From positions 62,001-126,000 of the forward strand of contig CAWESB010000002.1 in NCBI GenBank assembly GCA_963811635.1: a stretch of DNA of 64,000 nt, read 5' to 3'. The stretch is from JAIBJN01 sp963811635. GTDB lineage: Bacteria > Actinomycetota > Thermoleophilia > Gaiellales > Gaiellaceae. Both the position numbers and the translations under genes were made by a program. Positions within the stretch are counted from its first letter, which is position 1. Each line of letters opens with the position of its first letter. Below are positions 52,142-62,853 of this stretch, one piece after another. The notes under the pieces were generated by a model that made no database searches, was not told where the DNA came from, and was given only the letters and a program-made list of their open reading frames with translations.

Positions 52142-52887
52142 CCGAGCTGCAGCTCGCCGCCCACGGGCAGGACGCGCACCTCGACGTCGGGTGCGAGCTC
52201 GGCCGCGGCCCGCTGGAACTCCTCGGCGGGAGCGCTGAGGAAGGCCGGCGGCGTCCGCCGCGTCGCCTGCACGGGGTAGTACGTGCCCCAGTGGATCGGG
52301 ACGGCGATCCGGGGCCGCAGGAGCGCGAGCGCCTCGGCCGCGCGGCGCGGGTCGAGGTGGCCCGGCCCCAGCGACGGGCCCCAGCCCCAGATGGGCACGA
52401 GCGCCACGTCCAGGCCGGGAGCGAGGTCGCCCATGCGGGGATGCAGGTCGGTGTCCCCCGGGAAGAAGACCCGCCGGGAGCCCTCGACGACGTAGCCGAT
52501 CGCGTCCGAGCGCGTGCCGAGGATGCGGCTCGAGCCGTGCTCGGCAGGCACCGCCCGCACCGAGGTCGCGCCGACGACCACCTCGTCGCCGGCGACGATC
52601 TCCTCGACCGACCGGAAGCCGCGCCTGCGGACGAGCGACCCGGCGCCCTTCGGCACGACGAGCCGGACGTCGCGGTCGAGCCGCTGCAGCGAAGGCAGGT
52701 CGAGATGGTCGTAGTGGACGTGCGAGACGAGGACGGCGTCGAGGCCCTCGAGCCCGTCGAGCTCGAGCGGCACGGCTCGGCGCAGATGGAGGACGCGCGA
52801 GCGTAGGACCGGGTCGGTGAGGATCCTCGCGCCGTCGAGCTCGATCAGGACGGTCGCGTGCCCGAGCCAGCGGATGCGGTCAGGCAC
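52132..52887 (-). CDS. Metallo-beta-lactamase fold hydrolase (UlaG-like)
   Basis: The 251-aa protein starts IRWLGHATVLIELDGARILTDPVL and has the HxHxDH motif SHVHYDHLDL. Later metal ligands lie in FFPGDTDLHPRMG and the last His in VPIHWGTYYP. This is the UlaG/YtxC subfamily of MBL proteins. GTG 52887 overlaps the upstream transporter gene. Confidence 0.9.
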   Translation of the reverse strand: MPDRIRWLGHATVLIELDGARILTDPVLRSRVLHLRRAVPLELDGLEGLDAVLVSHVHYDHLDLPSLQRLDRDVRLVVPKGAGSLVRRRGFRSVEEIVAGDEVVVGATSVRAVPAEHGSSRILGTRSDAIGYVVEGSRRVFFPGDTDLHPRMGDLAPGLDVALVPIWGWGPSLGPGHLDPRRAAEALALLRPRIAVPIHWGTYYPVQATRRTPPAFLSAPAEEFQRAAAELAPDVEVRVLPVGGELQLGQG

Positions 52888-53542
52888 GCGCCTCCGCGGG
52901 TCGGGGCCCGTCGAAGACGTCGATCCCCTCGGCGCGCTTGAGCCCGTTCGCAACGAGGTAGGTGAAGGGCGTCGCCAGCGCCTCCCACGTCACCTTGATC
53001 GCCCACGTGGTCACGATCGTGTCCAGGAGCGGCGCCCCCGTCCCCGCGAAGGCGATCGTCACGAAGATGGTGGAGTCGAGTGCCTGCCCGACGAGCGACG
53101 AGCCGATCGTGCGGCTCCAGAGGTACCGCCCGCCGGTGACCACCTTCATGCGCGAGAGGACGTATGAGTTCGTCAGCTCGCCGACGAGATAGGCGCAGAG
53201 CGACGCGACGAAGATGCGCCAGGTCGTTCCGAGCACCGCCTCGTACGCCTCCTCGTTCCCGGCCCAGAAGTCGGCGGGCGGAAGCCGGATGGCGAGCTGG
53301 ATCGCCGCGACGGCGAGCACGTTGCAGGCGAAGCCGAGGAGGATCACCCGCCGCGCGGCGCGGAAGCCGTAGACCTCCGTGAGCACGTCGCCGAGGACGT
53401 AGGCGAGCGGGAAGAGCAGGTTCCCGGCGTCGAAGACCCGGCCACCCACCTCGGCCAGCTTCACGGCGATGATGTTCGAGACGACGAGGGCGGTGACGAA
53501 GAAGCCTGCGATCGTCACGAAGCGCCACGAGAACGTCGTCAC
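52880..53542 (-). CDS. yhhQ: Queuosine precursor transporter (YhhQ/VUT)
   Basis: The 220-aa protein has about six TM helices and the VUT motifs NIIAVKLAEVGGRVFDAGNLLFPLAYVLGDVLTEVYGFR and SRTIGSSLVGQALDSTIF. It imports queuine or preQ precursors. GTG 53542 overlaps the proline dehydrogenase stop. Confidence 0.93.
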   Translation of the reverse strand: MTTFSWRFVTIAGFFVTALVVSNIIAVKLAEVGGRVFDAGNLLFPLAYVLGDVLTEVYGFRAARRVILLGFACNVLAVAAIQLAIRLPPADFWAGNEEAYEAVLGTTWRIFVASLCAYLVGELTNSYVLSRMKVVTGGRYLWSRTIGSSLVGQALDSTIFVTIAFAGTGAPLLDTIVTTWAIKVTWEALATPFTYLVANGLKRAEGIDVFDGPRPAEARA

Positions 53543-54447
53543 GGCCACAGCCTCCCGAGCGTGTCCCGGGCGACGTAGCCCGCGATCTTCGGATTCTCCT
53601 GGAGCCGGCGCAAGGAGTACTCGTACCACTTCTGCCCGTACGGGACGTAGACGCGGACGGTGTGGCCGCCGCGAACGAGCTCGTCGGCGAGGTTCTCGCG
53701 CACGCCCAGAAGCAGCTGGAACTCGTACCGCTCCGGGCCGAGCCCGCCCTCCCGGATCAGCGCGAGGGCCTTCTCGACGAGGATCTCGTCGTGTGTGGCG
53801 ACGGCGACCTTCGCCCCGCGCGCCCACAGCGTCGAGATCGTCTCGACGAAGTTGAAGCGGATCGCCTCGTCGCCCTGGTAGGCGATCTCGGCGGGCTCGA
53901 CGTAGATGCCCTTGCAGACGCGGACGTTCGGGCGGAGGTCGGCCAGCTCGAGCACGTCGTCGAGCGTCCGGCGCAGCATCGCCTGCAGCACGATCCCGAG
54001 GTTGTCGTGTCCCTCGGCGCGGAGCTCGCGGTAGAGCTCGAGGGTCGCCGTCGTCGTCGACGAGTCCTCCATGTCGATGCGCACGAACCGTCCGCGCTCC
54101 TCCGACTTCAGCGTCAGCGCGCGGAGGCTCTCGGCGCAGAGCCGCGGGTCGACCTTGAGGCCGAGGCCGGTCAGCTTGACGCTGACGTTCGCGTCGAGCC
54201 CCTCCGCCTCGATCACGTCCATCGCCCGCTCGTACTCGGTGCGAATCGCGGCCGCCTCCTCGACCGCCTGCACCTCCTCGCCGAGGACGTCGAGCGTCGC
54301 CTTCTTCCCCGCCTCGTTGAGGGCCCTCACCGTCTCGACCGCGTCGTCGAGCTCGGGCCCGGCGATGTAGCGGTCGGAGAGCCGCCTCACGACCGGCTTC
54401 GGGACGGCGGGGAGCACCCGGGCGATCGCGCGGTCGAGGAGGGCCAA
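53539..54447 (-). CDS. putA/prodh: Proline dehydrogenase
   Basis: The 302-aa FAD enzyme oxidises proline to pyrroline-5-carboxylate. It has the barrel motifs VSVKLTGLGLKVDPR, RFVRIDMEDSSTT, VCKGIYVEPAEIAY, ATHDE, and the C-terminal VYVPYGQKWYEYSLRRLQENP. It is monofunctional, with no P5C dehydrogenase nearby. TTG 54447 is 9 nt after TAGAAT (54457-54462), leaderless. Confidence 0.95.
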   Translation of the reverse strand: MALLDRAIARVLPAVPKPVVRRLSDRYIAGPELDDAVETVRALNEAGKKATLDVLGEEVQAVEEAAAIRTEYERAMDVIEAEGLDANVSVKLTGLGLKVDPRLCAESLRALTLKSEERGRFVRIDMEDSSTTTATLELYRELRAEGHDNLGIVLQAMLRRTLDDVLELADLRPNVRVCKGIYVEPAEIAYQGDEAIRFNFVETISTLWARGAKVAVATHDEILVEKALALIREGGLGPERYEFQLLLGVRENLADELVRGGHTVRVYVPYGQKWYEYSLRRLQENPKIAGYVARDTLGRLWP

Positions 54448-54456
54448 GGCGTCGGG

Positions 54457-54462
54457 ATTCTA
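54457..54462 (-). promoter_or_regulatory. -10 of leaderless proline dehydrogenase gene
   Basis: TAGAAT on the minus strand lies 9 nt before TTG 54447. No ribosome site intervenes. Confidence 0.5.
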
Positions 54463-54466
54463 GTTC

Positions 54467-54495
54467 TTGCGAGTGGGCGCTTTCCGCCGCACAAT
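54467..54495 (+). promoter_or_regulatory. Sigma-70-type promoter of small membrane gene
   Basis: TTGCGA (54467-54472) and CACAAT (54490-54495) with a 17-nt spacer lie 7 nt before ATG 54503. Confidence 0.55.
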
Positions 54496-54502
54496 GGCCT
54501 GG

Positions 54503-54811
54503 ATGGAAAACCACCTCGACGGCGTCGGGAGCGGGCCCGAGCCCCAGCCTGAGCCGAGGCACAAGCTCTCCGCGCGGGATCTCGTCGTCGGCACGATCGT
54601 GGCCGGGCTTTTTGCTGCGGCCGCGATCGTCGCCGCGATCCTCTCGTTCGACCTGAACCCGGCCGGCCCGGTGATCGTCGTCGTCGCGGCGATCGCGGCG
54701 GGCTCGCTCGCGGTTCGCCGCGTGCACGACACCGCCCTGAAGGCAGCGGCCATCGGCCTCGTTATCGGCGGGATCGTGGCAATCCTCTTCTGGCCCTTCT
54801 TCGACGTCTGA
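54503..54811 (+). CDS. Small membrane protein, unknown function
   Basis: The 102-aa protein has a Pro/Glu-rich N-terminus and three hydrophobic segments (VVGTIVAGLFAAAAIVAAIL; GPVIVVVAAIAAGSLAV; AIGLVIGGIVAILFWPFF). ATG 54503 suits the -10; ATG 54494 is an alternative. No family is recognised. Confidence 0.65.
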   Translation: MENHLDGVGSGPEPQPEPRHKLSARDLVVGTIVAGLFAAAAIVAAILSFDLNPAGPVIVVVAAIAAGSLAVRRVHDTALKAAAIGLVIGGIVAILFWPFFDV

Positions 54812-54854
54812 CGACCTTCTATCCTTCGCGGACCACCATCCGGGAGGGAGAGCT

Positions 54855-56819
<1,965 letters not shown>

Positions 56820-56827
56820 CCTCGCCG

Positions 56828-57762
56828 CTCGAAGTCAGAGCGTTCGAGGACACGGACGTCGAGGGGGCGGCCGAGCTCCTCACCGAGCGGCACGAGCGGC
56901 ACCGCGCGTCCGAGCCGCTGCTCGCCGAGGTCGACGACCCCCGCGGACAGGTCGCGCGCGCCTGGGAGACGGAGGGCACGAGCGGCGCGGTCGCGCTCGT
57001 GGACGGCGAGCTCGCCGGCTACCTCATCGGCGCCGCACGCGAGAACGAGTGGTGGAGCCGGCACGTCTGGATCGGCCTCGTCGGCCATGCGGCGCGCGAC
57101 CCCGAGCTCGTCCGCGACCTCTATCGCTTTGCCGCCGGCGCGCTGGGTGGACGGCGGCGCGGAGCTCCACGTCGCGCTCGTCCCGGCCGTGCCGGAGCTG
57201 GCCGAGCCGTGGTTCCGGCTCGCCTTCGGGCACATGCAATTGCACGGCATCCGGGAGACGGGCGGCACCGGGGCAGCGCCACCCGCCGGGATCACCGTGC
57301 GCTTCGGGACGATCGAGGACCTGGAGGGGGCGCCCGAGCTGGTCACCCAGATCTGGGACCACCACACCGGGCCCTCGACCTTCACGGGCCTGACCGTTCC
57401 GCCCGTCGAGGAGTTCCTTGCCGACTGGAAGACGACTCTGGAGACCCCCGGCGTGGCCTACTTCGTCGCCGAGCGCGACGGCCGGGTCGTCGGCCATCTG
57501 CTCCTGGAGCCGGAGGAGCCCGACCTCGCGCGGCCGCCCGGCTCGATCTACCTCGCGGTCGCGGCGACGCTTCCCGAGGCCCGCGGCACTGGCGCCGGGG
57601 TCGCCCTGACCGATGCGGCACTCGCGTGGGCCGCGCGACGCCGGCTACACGATCGTGCAGACCGACTGGCGCGTCGCCAATCTCGAGTCGTCCCGCTTCT
57701 GGCCGCGCCGCGGCTTCCGGGAGACGTTCTACCGCATGGCCCGCCGCGTCAACATCGGCTGA
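56828..57762 (+). CDS. GNAT acetyltransferase, two frameshifts
   Basis: The segments VRAFEDTDVEGAAELLTERHERH, GAELHVALVPAVPELAEPWFRLAFGHMQLHGIRE, VRFGTIEDLEGAPELVTQIW, YLAVAATLPEARGTGAGVALTDAALAWA and QTDWRVANLESSRFWPRRGFRETFYRM form a double-GNAT protein. They lie in three frames and join after removing one base near 57136 and one near 57632. Coding begins at CTC 56828, 5 nt after TAGCCT (56817-56822, overlapping the acs stop), with no canonical start. It is either sequencing error or a pseudogene. Confidence 0.72.
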
Positions 57763-57774
57763 CCCGCGGACGAT

Positions 57775-57863
57775 TCGACACGCTTCCGGCACGATTTCGC
57801 GTCCCACGGGTGCGCTTTTCGGCGTTAGGCTCGAAAGCGGGTGGTGGGCCGGGGTGCCCCTAG
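57775..57863 (+). repeat. Dispersed 89-bp repeat, copy R2
   Basis: Matches R1 (33420-33508) in the same orientation; the best block is CGAAAGCGGGTGGTGGGCCG. It has a TAGGCT box in the same place as TACGCT in R1. It sits 12 nt after the GNAT stop and 10 nt from the convergent LysE stop. It holds no supportable gene. Confidence 0.7.
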
Positions 57864-57873
57864 AGACAGACCG

Positions 57874-58519
57874 TTATTTCGATCGGTTCGAGCCGGACAG
57901 GGCGGCCGTCAGCCCCAGTCCCACGAGCACGGTCCCGGAGATCCAACGCTCGGCGCGCAGGAAGCGTGGGTTCCCGCGCAGCCAGTCCGACGCCGTTCCG
58001 GCGGCGAGCGCGTACATCCCGTCGCTGATGATGGCGAGGACGAGGAAGAAGACGCCGAGGACGGCGATCTGCAGTCCGACCGAGCCCTGGTCGACTTGCG
58101 ACGAACTGCGGCAGGAAGGCGAAGAAGAAGAGCGCCGTCTTCGGGTTGAGCACGTTGACGACGATCCCCTGGCGGTAGAGCCGGTCCAGACGCCTCGGCG
58201 GGCGCTCGGAGGTCGTCTCGAAGCGCTCCCGGGAGAACAACTTCCTCAGGCCCAGGAAGATGAGGTAGCCGGCGCCCGCGAACTTGACGATCTCGAACGC
58301 CGTCGCCGAGCGCATGAGCAGGGCCGAGAGCCCGAGCGCCGCGGCGAGGACGTGCACCAGGCCGCCGGTCTGGATGCCGAGCATGGAGACGAGCCCCGCC
58401 GTGCGGCCGTGCTCGATCGACTGCGTGACGATGTAGAGCACCGCCGGCCCGGGGATCACGAGCAGGGCGATCGCCGCGGCCGCGAAGACCGCGAGCGTGC
58501 CTGGATCGGGGAGCGGCAA
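57874..58519 (-). CDS. LysE/RhtB family exporter, one frameshift
   Basis: The N-terminal half (AIALLVIPGPAVLYIVTQSIEHGRTAGLVSMLGIQTGG; FVLKFAGAGYLIFLGLRKLF-type TM pattern; VNVLNPKTALFFFAFLPQFV) is in one frame. The C-terminal helices (VGLQIAVLGVFFLVLAIISD; WISGTVLVGLGLTAAL) are in another. Removing one base near 58097 joins them and gives a stop at 57874, about 215 aa. TTG 58519 directly follows the upstream stop. It would export an amino acid. Confidence 0.82.
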
Positions 58520-58813
58520 CTACCGCTCCCGCATGAAGCCCTGGCGGGCGGCCGAGACGAGCGCCACCGCCTCGGGGAAGAGCACCCTCATCCCGTCGCG
58601 AAGCGCGATCGCCTGCTCGTCGGGCGAGCCGTCGACGTGCATCTGCTTGAGCGCGGCGCCGGTCAGCTCGACCGCGGTGTTGAGCGTGAGGGTCGCGAAC
58701 TGCTCGCGCTGCGACTCCTGCATCGCCTCCGTCTGGCGCTCCGCGAACTCGCGCAGGCCGCGCATGAGGTCTTCCGGGTCGCCTCCCAGCGGGAAGCCGA
58801 ATCCACCTTCCAT
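58520..58813 (-). CDS. Small soluble protein, unknown function
   Basis: The 97-aa, Glu/Gln-rich helical protein (EDLMRGLREFAERQTEAMQES; FATLTLNTAVELTGAALKQM; EQAIALRDGMRVLFPEAVALVS) has ATG 58813 with AAAGGA 4 nt upstream. It lies directly before the LysE gene. No family is recognised. Confidence 0.68.
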   Translation of the reverse strand: MEGGFGFPLGGDPEDLMRGLREFAERQTEAMQESQREQFATLTLNTAVELTGAALKQMHVDGSPDEQAIALRDGMRVLFPEAVALVSAARQGFMRER

Positions 58814-58853
58814 CGTGTCCTTTCGTCGGTCTCTCCACGTAATGTACGCACCG

Positions 58854-59390
58854 ATGGCAGCCGGTCGCTTCGCCGAGGAGCTGAACGCCCACATCGCCAA
58901 CGAGTACGCGGCGTCGCAGCAGTACGTCGCGATCGCGGTCTTCTACGACCAGGAGACCCTCCCGGGGCTCGCCGCGCACTTCTACCGGCAGGCCGTGGAG
59001 GAGCGGAACCACGCGCACATGATCATCCAGTACCTCCTCGACGCGGACGTGCCGGTCACGATCCCGGCGGTGGCCGAGCCGCAGACGAGCTTCCCGGATG
59101 CGGTCGCGCCCGTGCAGCTTGCGCTCGCCCAGGAGAAGCAGGTGACTGCGCAGATCAGCGCCCTCGCCTCGCTCGCCCGCGAAGAGGAGGAGCTCGTCGG
59201 CGCGCAGTTCCTCGACTGGTTCCTCAAGGAGCAGCGCGAGGAGGTGGCGAGCATGTCCGACCTGCTGGCGATCGTCACGCGGGCGGCCGAGTCGAACCTC
59301 CTGCTCGCCGAGGACTATCTCTCCCGCACGGCCATCGGCGACGGCGGCGTGGACCCCTCCGCGCCCGGCGCCGCCGGCGGCGTGCTCTGA
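58854..59390 (+). CDS. ftn: Ferritin-like protein
   Basis: The 178-aa four-helix protein has the ferroxidase Glu in NAHIANEYAASQQYVAIAVFYD, EERNHAHMIIQYLLD (E..H ligand), AREEEELVGAQFLDWFLKEQREE. It stores iron. ATG 58854 is 8 nt after TAATGT, leaderless; ATG 58842 overlaps the -10 and is unlikely. Confidence 0.92.
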   Translation: MAAGRFAEELNAHIANEYAASQQYVAIAVFYDQETLPGLAAHFYRQAVEERNHAHMIIQYLLDADVPVTIPAVAEPQTSFPDAVAPVQLALAQEKQVTAQISALASLAREEEELVGAQFLDWFLKEQREEVASMSDLLAIVTRAAESNLLLAEDYLSRTAIGDGGVDPSAPGAAGGVL

Positions 59391-59394
59391 GCCG

Positions 59395-59946
59395 CTAGAC
59401 CAGCGAGACCTTGTAGCGGCGCTCGACGTCGTCGGCCAGCTCGTCCGCTGCCGCGATGCCTGTCTTCATCGCATCGGCGAAGGGCGAGCCGCCGACCTCA
59501 CCCAGCGCCTGCTCGAGCTTGGCCGCGGCGAGTCCGAGCTCGTCGAGGTAGGGAACGCTCGCGACACGCGGAGCCGGCCTGATCGCCTCCTGGAGCGCGG
59601 CGGCCGCGACCTCGGCCTCCTCGATGCCCCCCGGATTGTCGGTGAGGCGGATCTCGACGAGCCGCGCCCGCAGCTCGCCCACGTCACCGCCCCCGGCGCT
59701 CTCCTCGGCGAGCTCGACCATCGCTGCGATCGCCACCGCGTCGCGCACGAGCACCCGGTCGGCGATCGGGTTTCCCGTCGCGTCGAGCGCGAGCCACATG
59801 CGCTCGCCGTCCCGCTCGTAGGCGCAGAGGTACACGCGGGCGCCCGTGCCCGGCTCGGTCGGGATCACCGCGACCAGCTCCTCGCCGTCGGCCGCGAGCG
59901 CGCGCGCCGCCTCGCCTGCTTCGTTCAGCTCCTCGTCGAGCTCCAC
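59395..59946 (-). CDS. Unknown soluble protein
   Basis: The 183-aa protein has an acidic N-terminus (VELDEELNEAGEAARALAAD), a central strand-rich part (ELVAVIPTEPGTGARVYLCAYERDGERMWLALD) and long Ala-rich helices to the end. GTG 59946 is 8 nt after TATTGT. It is convergent with the ferritin gene and divergent from menG. No motif is recognised. Confidence 0.7.
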   Translation of the reverse strand: MELDEELNEAGEAARALAADGEELVAVIPTEPGTGARVYLCAYERDGERMWLALDATGNPIADRVLVRDAVAIAAMVELAEESAGGGDVGELRARLVEIRLTDNPGGIEEAEVAAAALQEAIRPAPRVASVPYLDELGLAAAKLEQALGEVGGSPFADAMKTGIAAADELADDVERRYKVSLV

Positions 59947-59954
59947 GGGGCGCA

Positions 59955-59964
59955 ACAATAGCCT
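59955..59964. promoter_or_regulatory. Symmetric bidirectional -10 (ACAATAGCCT)
   Basis: Leftward TATTGT (59960-59955) fits the unknown gene (8 nt to GTG 59946). Rightward TAGCCT (59959-59964) shares the TA and lies 4 nt before GTG 59969 of menG, which is short for a leaderless start. Confidence 0.4.
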
Positions 59965-59968
59965 CGTG

Positions 59969-60691
59969 GTGGCGCAATCCTCGGAGCGGAACCGCGCGGC
60001 GCAAGAGCTCTTCGCGCCGCTCGCGGAGACCTACGATCGCTACGCGCGCCTGCTCAGCTTCGGGCAGGACCCGCGCTGGCGCTCGTTTCTCGTCTCGCGG
60101 ATCGAGGCCGGGCCGGGCGACACCGTGCTCGACGTCGCCTCGGGGACGGCGGCCGTGGCGATCGAGCTCGCCCGCCGGCACGGCTGCAAGGTCGTCGGCG
60201 TCGACCAGAGCCCGGAGATGCTCGACGCAGGACGCGCGAGGGTCGCGGCCGCCGGCCTCGCCGAGCGCATCGAGCTCCGCGAGGGCCGCGCCGAGGACCT
60301 TCCCTTCGACGACGCCGCCTTCGCCGGGCTGACCTTCACCTACCTGCTCCGCTACGTCGACGACCCCGCAGCGACCATGCGGGAGCTGGCGCGCGTGGTG
60401 AAGCCCGGTGGCCGCATCGCCATGCTCGAGTTCTCGGTCCCGTCCCGGGCGCTTCCGCGCGCCGCCTGGGAGGCCTACGTCCGCGCCGGGCTGCCGGTTG
60501 CCGGCCGCGCCGTCTCGCCGGGTTGGGCTGAGGTCGGCGACTTCCTCGGGCCCAGCATCCGCGACTTCTGGCGGCGCTTCCCGCCCGAGCGGCTTCGAGG
60601 GATCTGGGAGGGTGCCGGGATCGAGGGCGTGCAGGCGCGCCTGCAGAGCCTCGGAGGAGGCGTCGTCATGTGGGGCACGCGTGGAGGCTGA
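59969..60691 (+). CDS. menG: Demethylmenaquinone methyltransferase (UbiE/MenG)
   Basis: The 240-aa SAM enzyme has the UbiE signatures YARLLSFGQDPRWRSFL, VLDVASGTAAVAIELARRHG, VVGVDQSPEMLDAGR, EDLPFDDAAFAGLTFTYLLRYVDD and LARVVKPGGR. It methylates the last menaquinone intermediate. GTG 59966 is one codon earlier. Its end overlaps the next gene by 11 nt. Confidence 0.9.
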   Translation: MAQSSERNRAAQELFAPLAETYDRYARLLSFGQDPRWRSFLVSRIEAGPGDTVLDVASGTAAVAIELARRHGCKVVGVDQSPEMLDAGRARVAAAGLAERIELREGRAEDLPFDDAAFAGLTFTYLLRYVDDPAATMRELARVVKPGGRIAMLEFSVPSRALPRAAWEAYVRAGLPVAGRAVSPGWAEVGDFLGPSIRDFWRRFPPERLRGIWEGAGIEGVQARLQSLGGGVVMWGTRGG

Positions 60692-61415
60692 AGCACGCCG
60701 AGCGGCCTTCTATGCGCTCGCACCGGGTGGCTGGCGCGACTACGTCACCCTCCTCCATCCGCCGTACACCGCCTGGCACCTGAGCTACGTCGCCATCGGC
60801 GCCGCTCTCGCCCCCGCCTTCGTCTGGAACCGGTTCCTGCTGACGCTCGCCGCGTTTTTCCTCGCGGTCGGAATCGGGGCGCACGCCCTCGACGAGCTGA
60901 AGGGGCGGCCGCTGCGGACGCGGATCCCGAGTGCCGTGCTCGTCGCGCTCGCAGCGGTCTCGATCGCGGGCGCGGTGGCGATCGGGATCGTCGGCACGTT
61001 CGCCTTCAGCCCCTGGATCGCCGCCTTCGTCGCCGTCGGCGCGTTCATCGTGGTCGCCTACAACCTCGAGTCGTTCGGCGGCCGTTTCCACAGCGACGCC
61101 TGGTTCGCGTTGGCCTGGGGCGCGTTCCCGCTCGTGACCGCCTACTTCGCCGTCGCGGAGAAGCTCGACCTCGTGGCCGGCGCGGCCGCGCTCTTCGCCT
61201 ACCTCCTCAGCCGCGCCCAGCGCACGCTCTCGACCCCGGTGCGGGACGTGCGACGGCGTGTGACCCGGGTGGACGGGCGGATCGAACGGCCCGACGGGTC
61301 CTCCGAGCCGATCACGGAGGAGCTGCTCGTCAAGGCGAACGAGGACGCGCTGCGGGCGCTCGCCGGAGCGACGATCGCACTTGCGATCGCGCTCGTCCTG
61401 ATGCGCGTCGTTTGA
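60681..61415 (+). CDS. Polytopic membrane protein beside menG (UbiA-like possible)
   Basis: The 244-aa protein has about six to seven TM helices. The first charged loop HALDELKGRPLRTRIP and the later YNLESFGGRFHSDAWFALAWG have the Asp/Glu-rich, Arg-containing look of prenyltransferase loops, but the canonical NDxxDxxxD is not present. GTG 60681 lies within the menG end, so they are coupled. A link to menaquinone or isoprenoid lipids is inference. Confidence 0.7.
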   Translation: MEAEARRAAFYALAPGGWRDYVTLLHPPYTAWHLSYVAIGAALAPAFVWNRFLLTLAAFFLAVGIGAHALDELKGRPLRTRIPSAVLVALAAVSIAGAVAIGIVGTFAFSPWIAAFVAVGAFIVVAYNLESFGGRFHSDAWFALAWGAFPLVTAYFAVAEKLDLVAGAAALFAYLLSRAQRTLSTPVRDVRRRVTRVDGRIERPDGSSEPITEELLVKANEDALRALAGATIALAIALVLMRVV

Positions 61416-61445
61416 CCTCGGAGAGAGTCGCCCTAGGATTCCAGG

Positions 61446-62780
61446 ATGGCATTGGCGCTTGAAATCGCCTTCGCGGCGGCCGTGGCAGTCGTCGGCGTCT
61501 CGCTCGCGGCGGTCGCGTTCGCGCGGGTTCCCGAGCGGCTCCTGCTCGGGCTGGCGGTGGCGCTCGGCATCGCCGCGCTGGCCGGAGGGGTCGTCGCCGG
61601 GATCGAGATCGCCCAGGGCAGCGACGACTCCGAGCTGCTGCTCGTCTCCGTGGGCGGCCTCTTCCTCGCGGCCTTCGCCGAGACCGGGCTCTATCTGGTC
61701 ACGCGCGGGCTCCGGCGGGTGCGCGAATTCGAGCAGCTCGAAGACGACGCGCGCGCGCGGCTCGAGGCCTACCTCGAGCAGCAGGCCGAGGAGCGAAGGA
61801 TCGAGCTCGACCGCGTGCTCGCCCGCGAGCGCGCGAACGCCGGCTACATGCTCGGTGAGCAGGAGCGGCAGCTCGCCGAGGAACGCCGCGACTCGGTCGC
61901 GCGGCAGGCCGAGCACGCCCGCGTCGAGCTGACCGAGGCCGTCGCCGGCGCCCAGGGCCGCCTCGAGACGAGGTTGATGGCCTGGGCCGCCGACCTCGAC
62001 CGCGGCCAGCAGGAGCTCGAGGCGCAGCTCGGCCGGCTCAGCCAGCGTCAGAAGGAGGCGCTCGACGCATACGACGTGCGCCTGCACGCCGACGCGGATC
62101 GGCTGGCCGCTGCCAGCGAGGAGCAGAAGCAGGCGCTGGTGCAGCTCCGCTCGGAGTTCGAGCGCCTCGTCGCCCAGTTCGTCGAGGAGGGCCGAGCCGA
62201 GGTCGAGACCCACGCCGCGGAGCGGCGTCGTTCCCTCCACGAGGTCAGCGAGCGCCTGCGCAACCGCGAGCGCGGCCTCCAGGAGCAGATCGATCGCGAG
62301 GAGGTCGACTCGCGTGCACGCGTCGCCGCCGGCCTCGCGGATGCGGAGCGCCGGCAGCTGGCCCAGCTCGAGAAGGCACTCGACCGCGCGGCGACACGTC
62401 TCTCCGACGAGGCCGAGCGGCGCTTCGATGCGCAGATCAAGCAGTCGCGCGAGAAGTCGGCCGAGCGGCTCTCACGTGAGCTCGAGAAGTCGATCGAGGA
62501 GTTCGTCCGCCAGGCGGAGGGCGAGGTGTCCGACCGGATCGCCCAGCTCGCCCGCACGACGGCCGACCGCATGGAGCGTCGGCTGCGCGACGTGACCCGC
62601 GCCGCCGAGGCGCAGGGCGAGGTCGCGACCGACCGCCTTCGACAGGTTTCCGAGCGGCTCGACGCCGCGCTCGCGGCCGCCGAGCAGCGCGTCGCGGCCT
62701 ACGAGGAAGAGGTCGACACGCGCCTCGACGCCAAGCTCGGGCACGTGGAACGGGCCGTCGAGGCGGCCGAGCGCGACTGA
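61446..62780 (+). CDS. Membrane protein with long coiled coil
   Basis: The 444-aa product has three TM segments in residues 1-90 (EIAFAAAVAVVGVSLAAVAFA; LLLGLAVALGIAALAGGVVAG; LLLVSVGGLFLAAFAETGLY), then about 340 residues of continuous heptad-rich Ala/Glu/Arg helix. ATG 61446 is 6 nt after TAGGAT, leaderless. The architecture recalls membrane scaffolds or division/DivIVA-like coils, but no family is recognised. Confidence 0.75.
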   Translation: MALALEIAFAAAVAVVGVSLAAVAFARVPERLLLGLAVALGIAALAGGVVAGIEIAQGSDDSELLLVSVGGLFLAAFAETGLYLVTRGLRRVREFEQLEDDARARLEAYLEQQAEERRIELDRVLARERANAGYMLGEQERQLAEERRDSVARQAEHARVELTEAVAGAQGRLETRLMAWAADLDRGQQELEAQLGRLSQRQKEALDAYDVRLHADADRLAAASEEQKQALVQLRSEFERLVAQFVEEGRAEVETHAAERRRSLHEVSERLRNRERGLQEQIDREEVDSRARVAAGLADAERRQLAQLEKALDRAATRLSDEAERRFDAQIKQSREKSAERLSRELEKSIEEFVRQAEGEVSDRIAQLARTTADRMERRLRDVTRAAEAQGEVATDRLRQVSERLDAALAAAEQRVAAYEEEVDTRLDAKLGHVERAVEAAERD

Positions 62781-62853
62781 CCGCCCGCTCGCGTCGTTCG
62801 GAACAAACTCATCGCGGCAGGAATCGTCTCCATCAGAGAGAACCGATGCGGCG

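Noticed and set aside
57841..58149. Open frame on the plus strand beginning MVGRGAP
   Set aside because: It is antisense to the LysE gene; only its first codons match R1, where the frame stops immediately.
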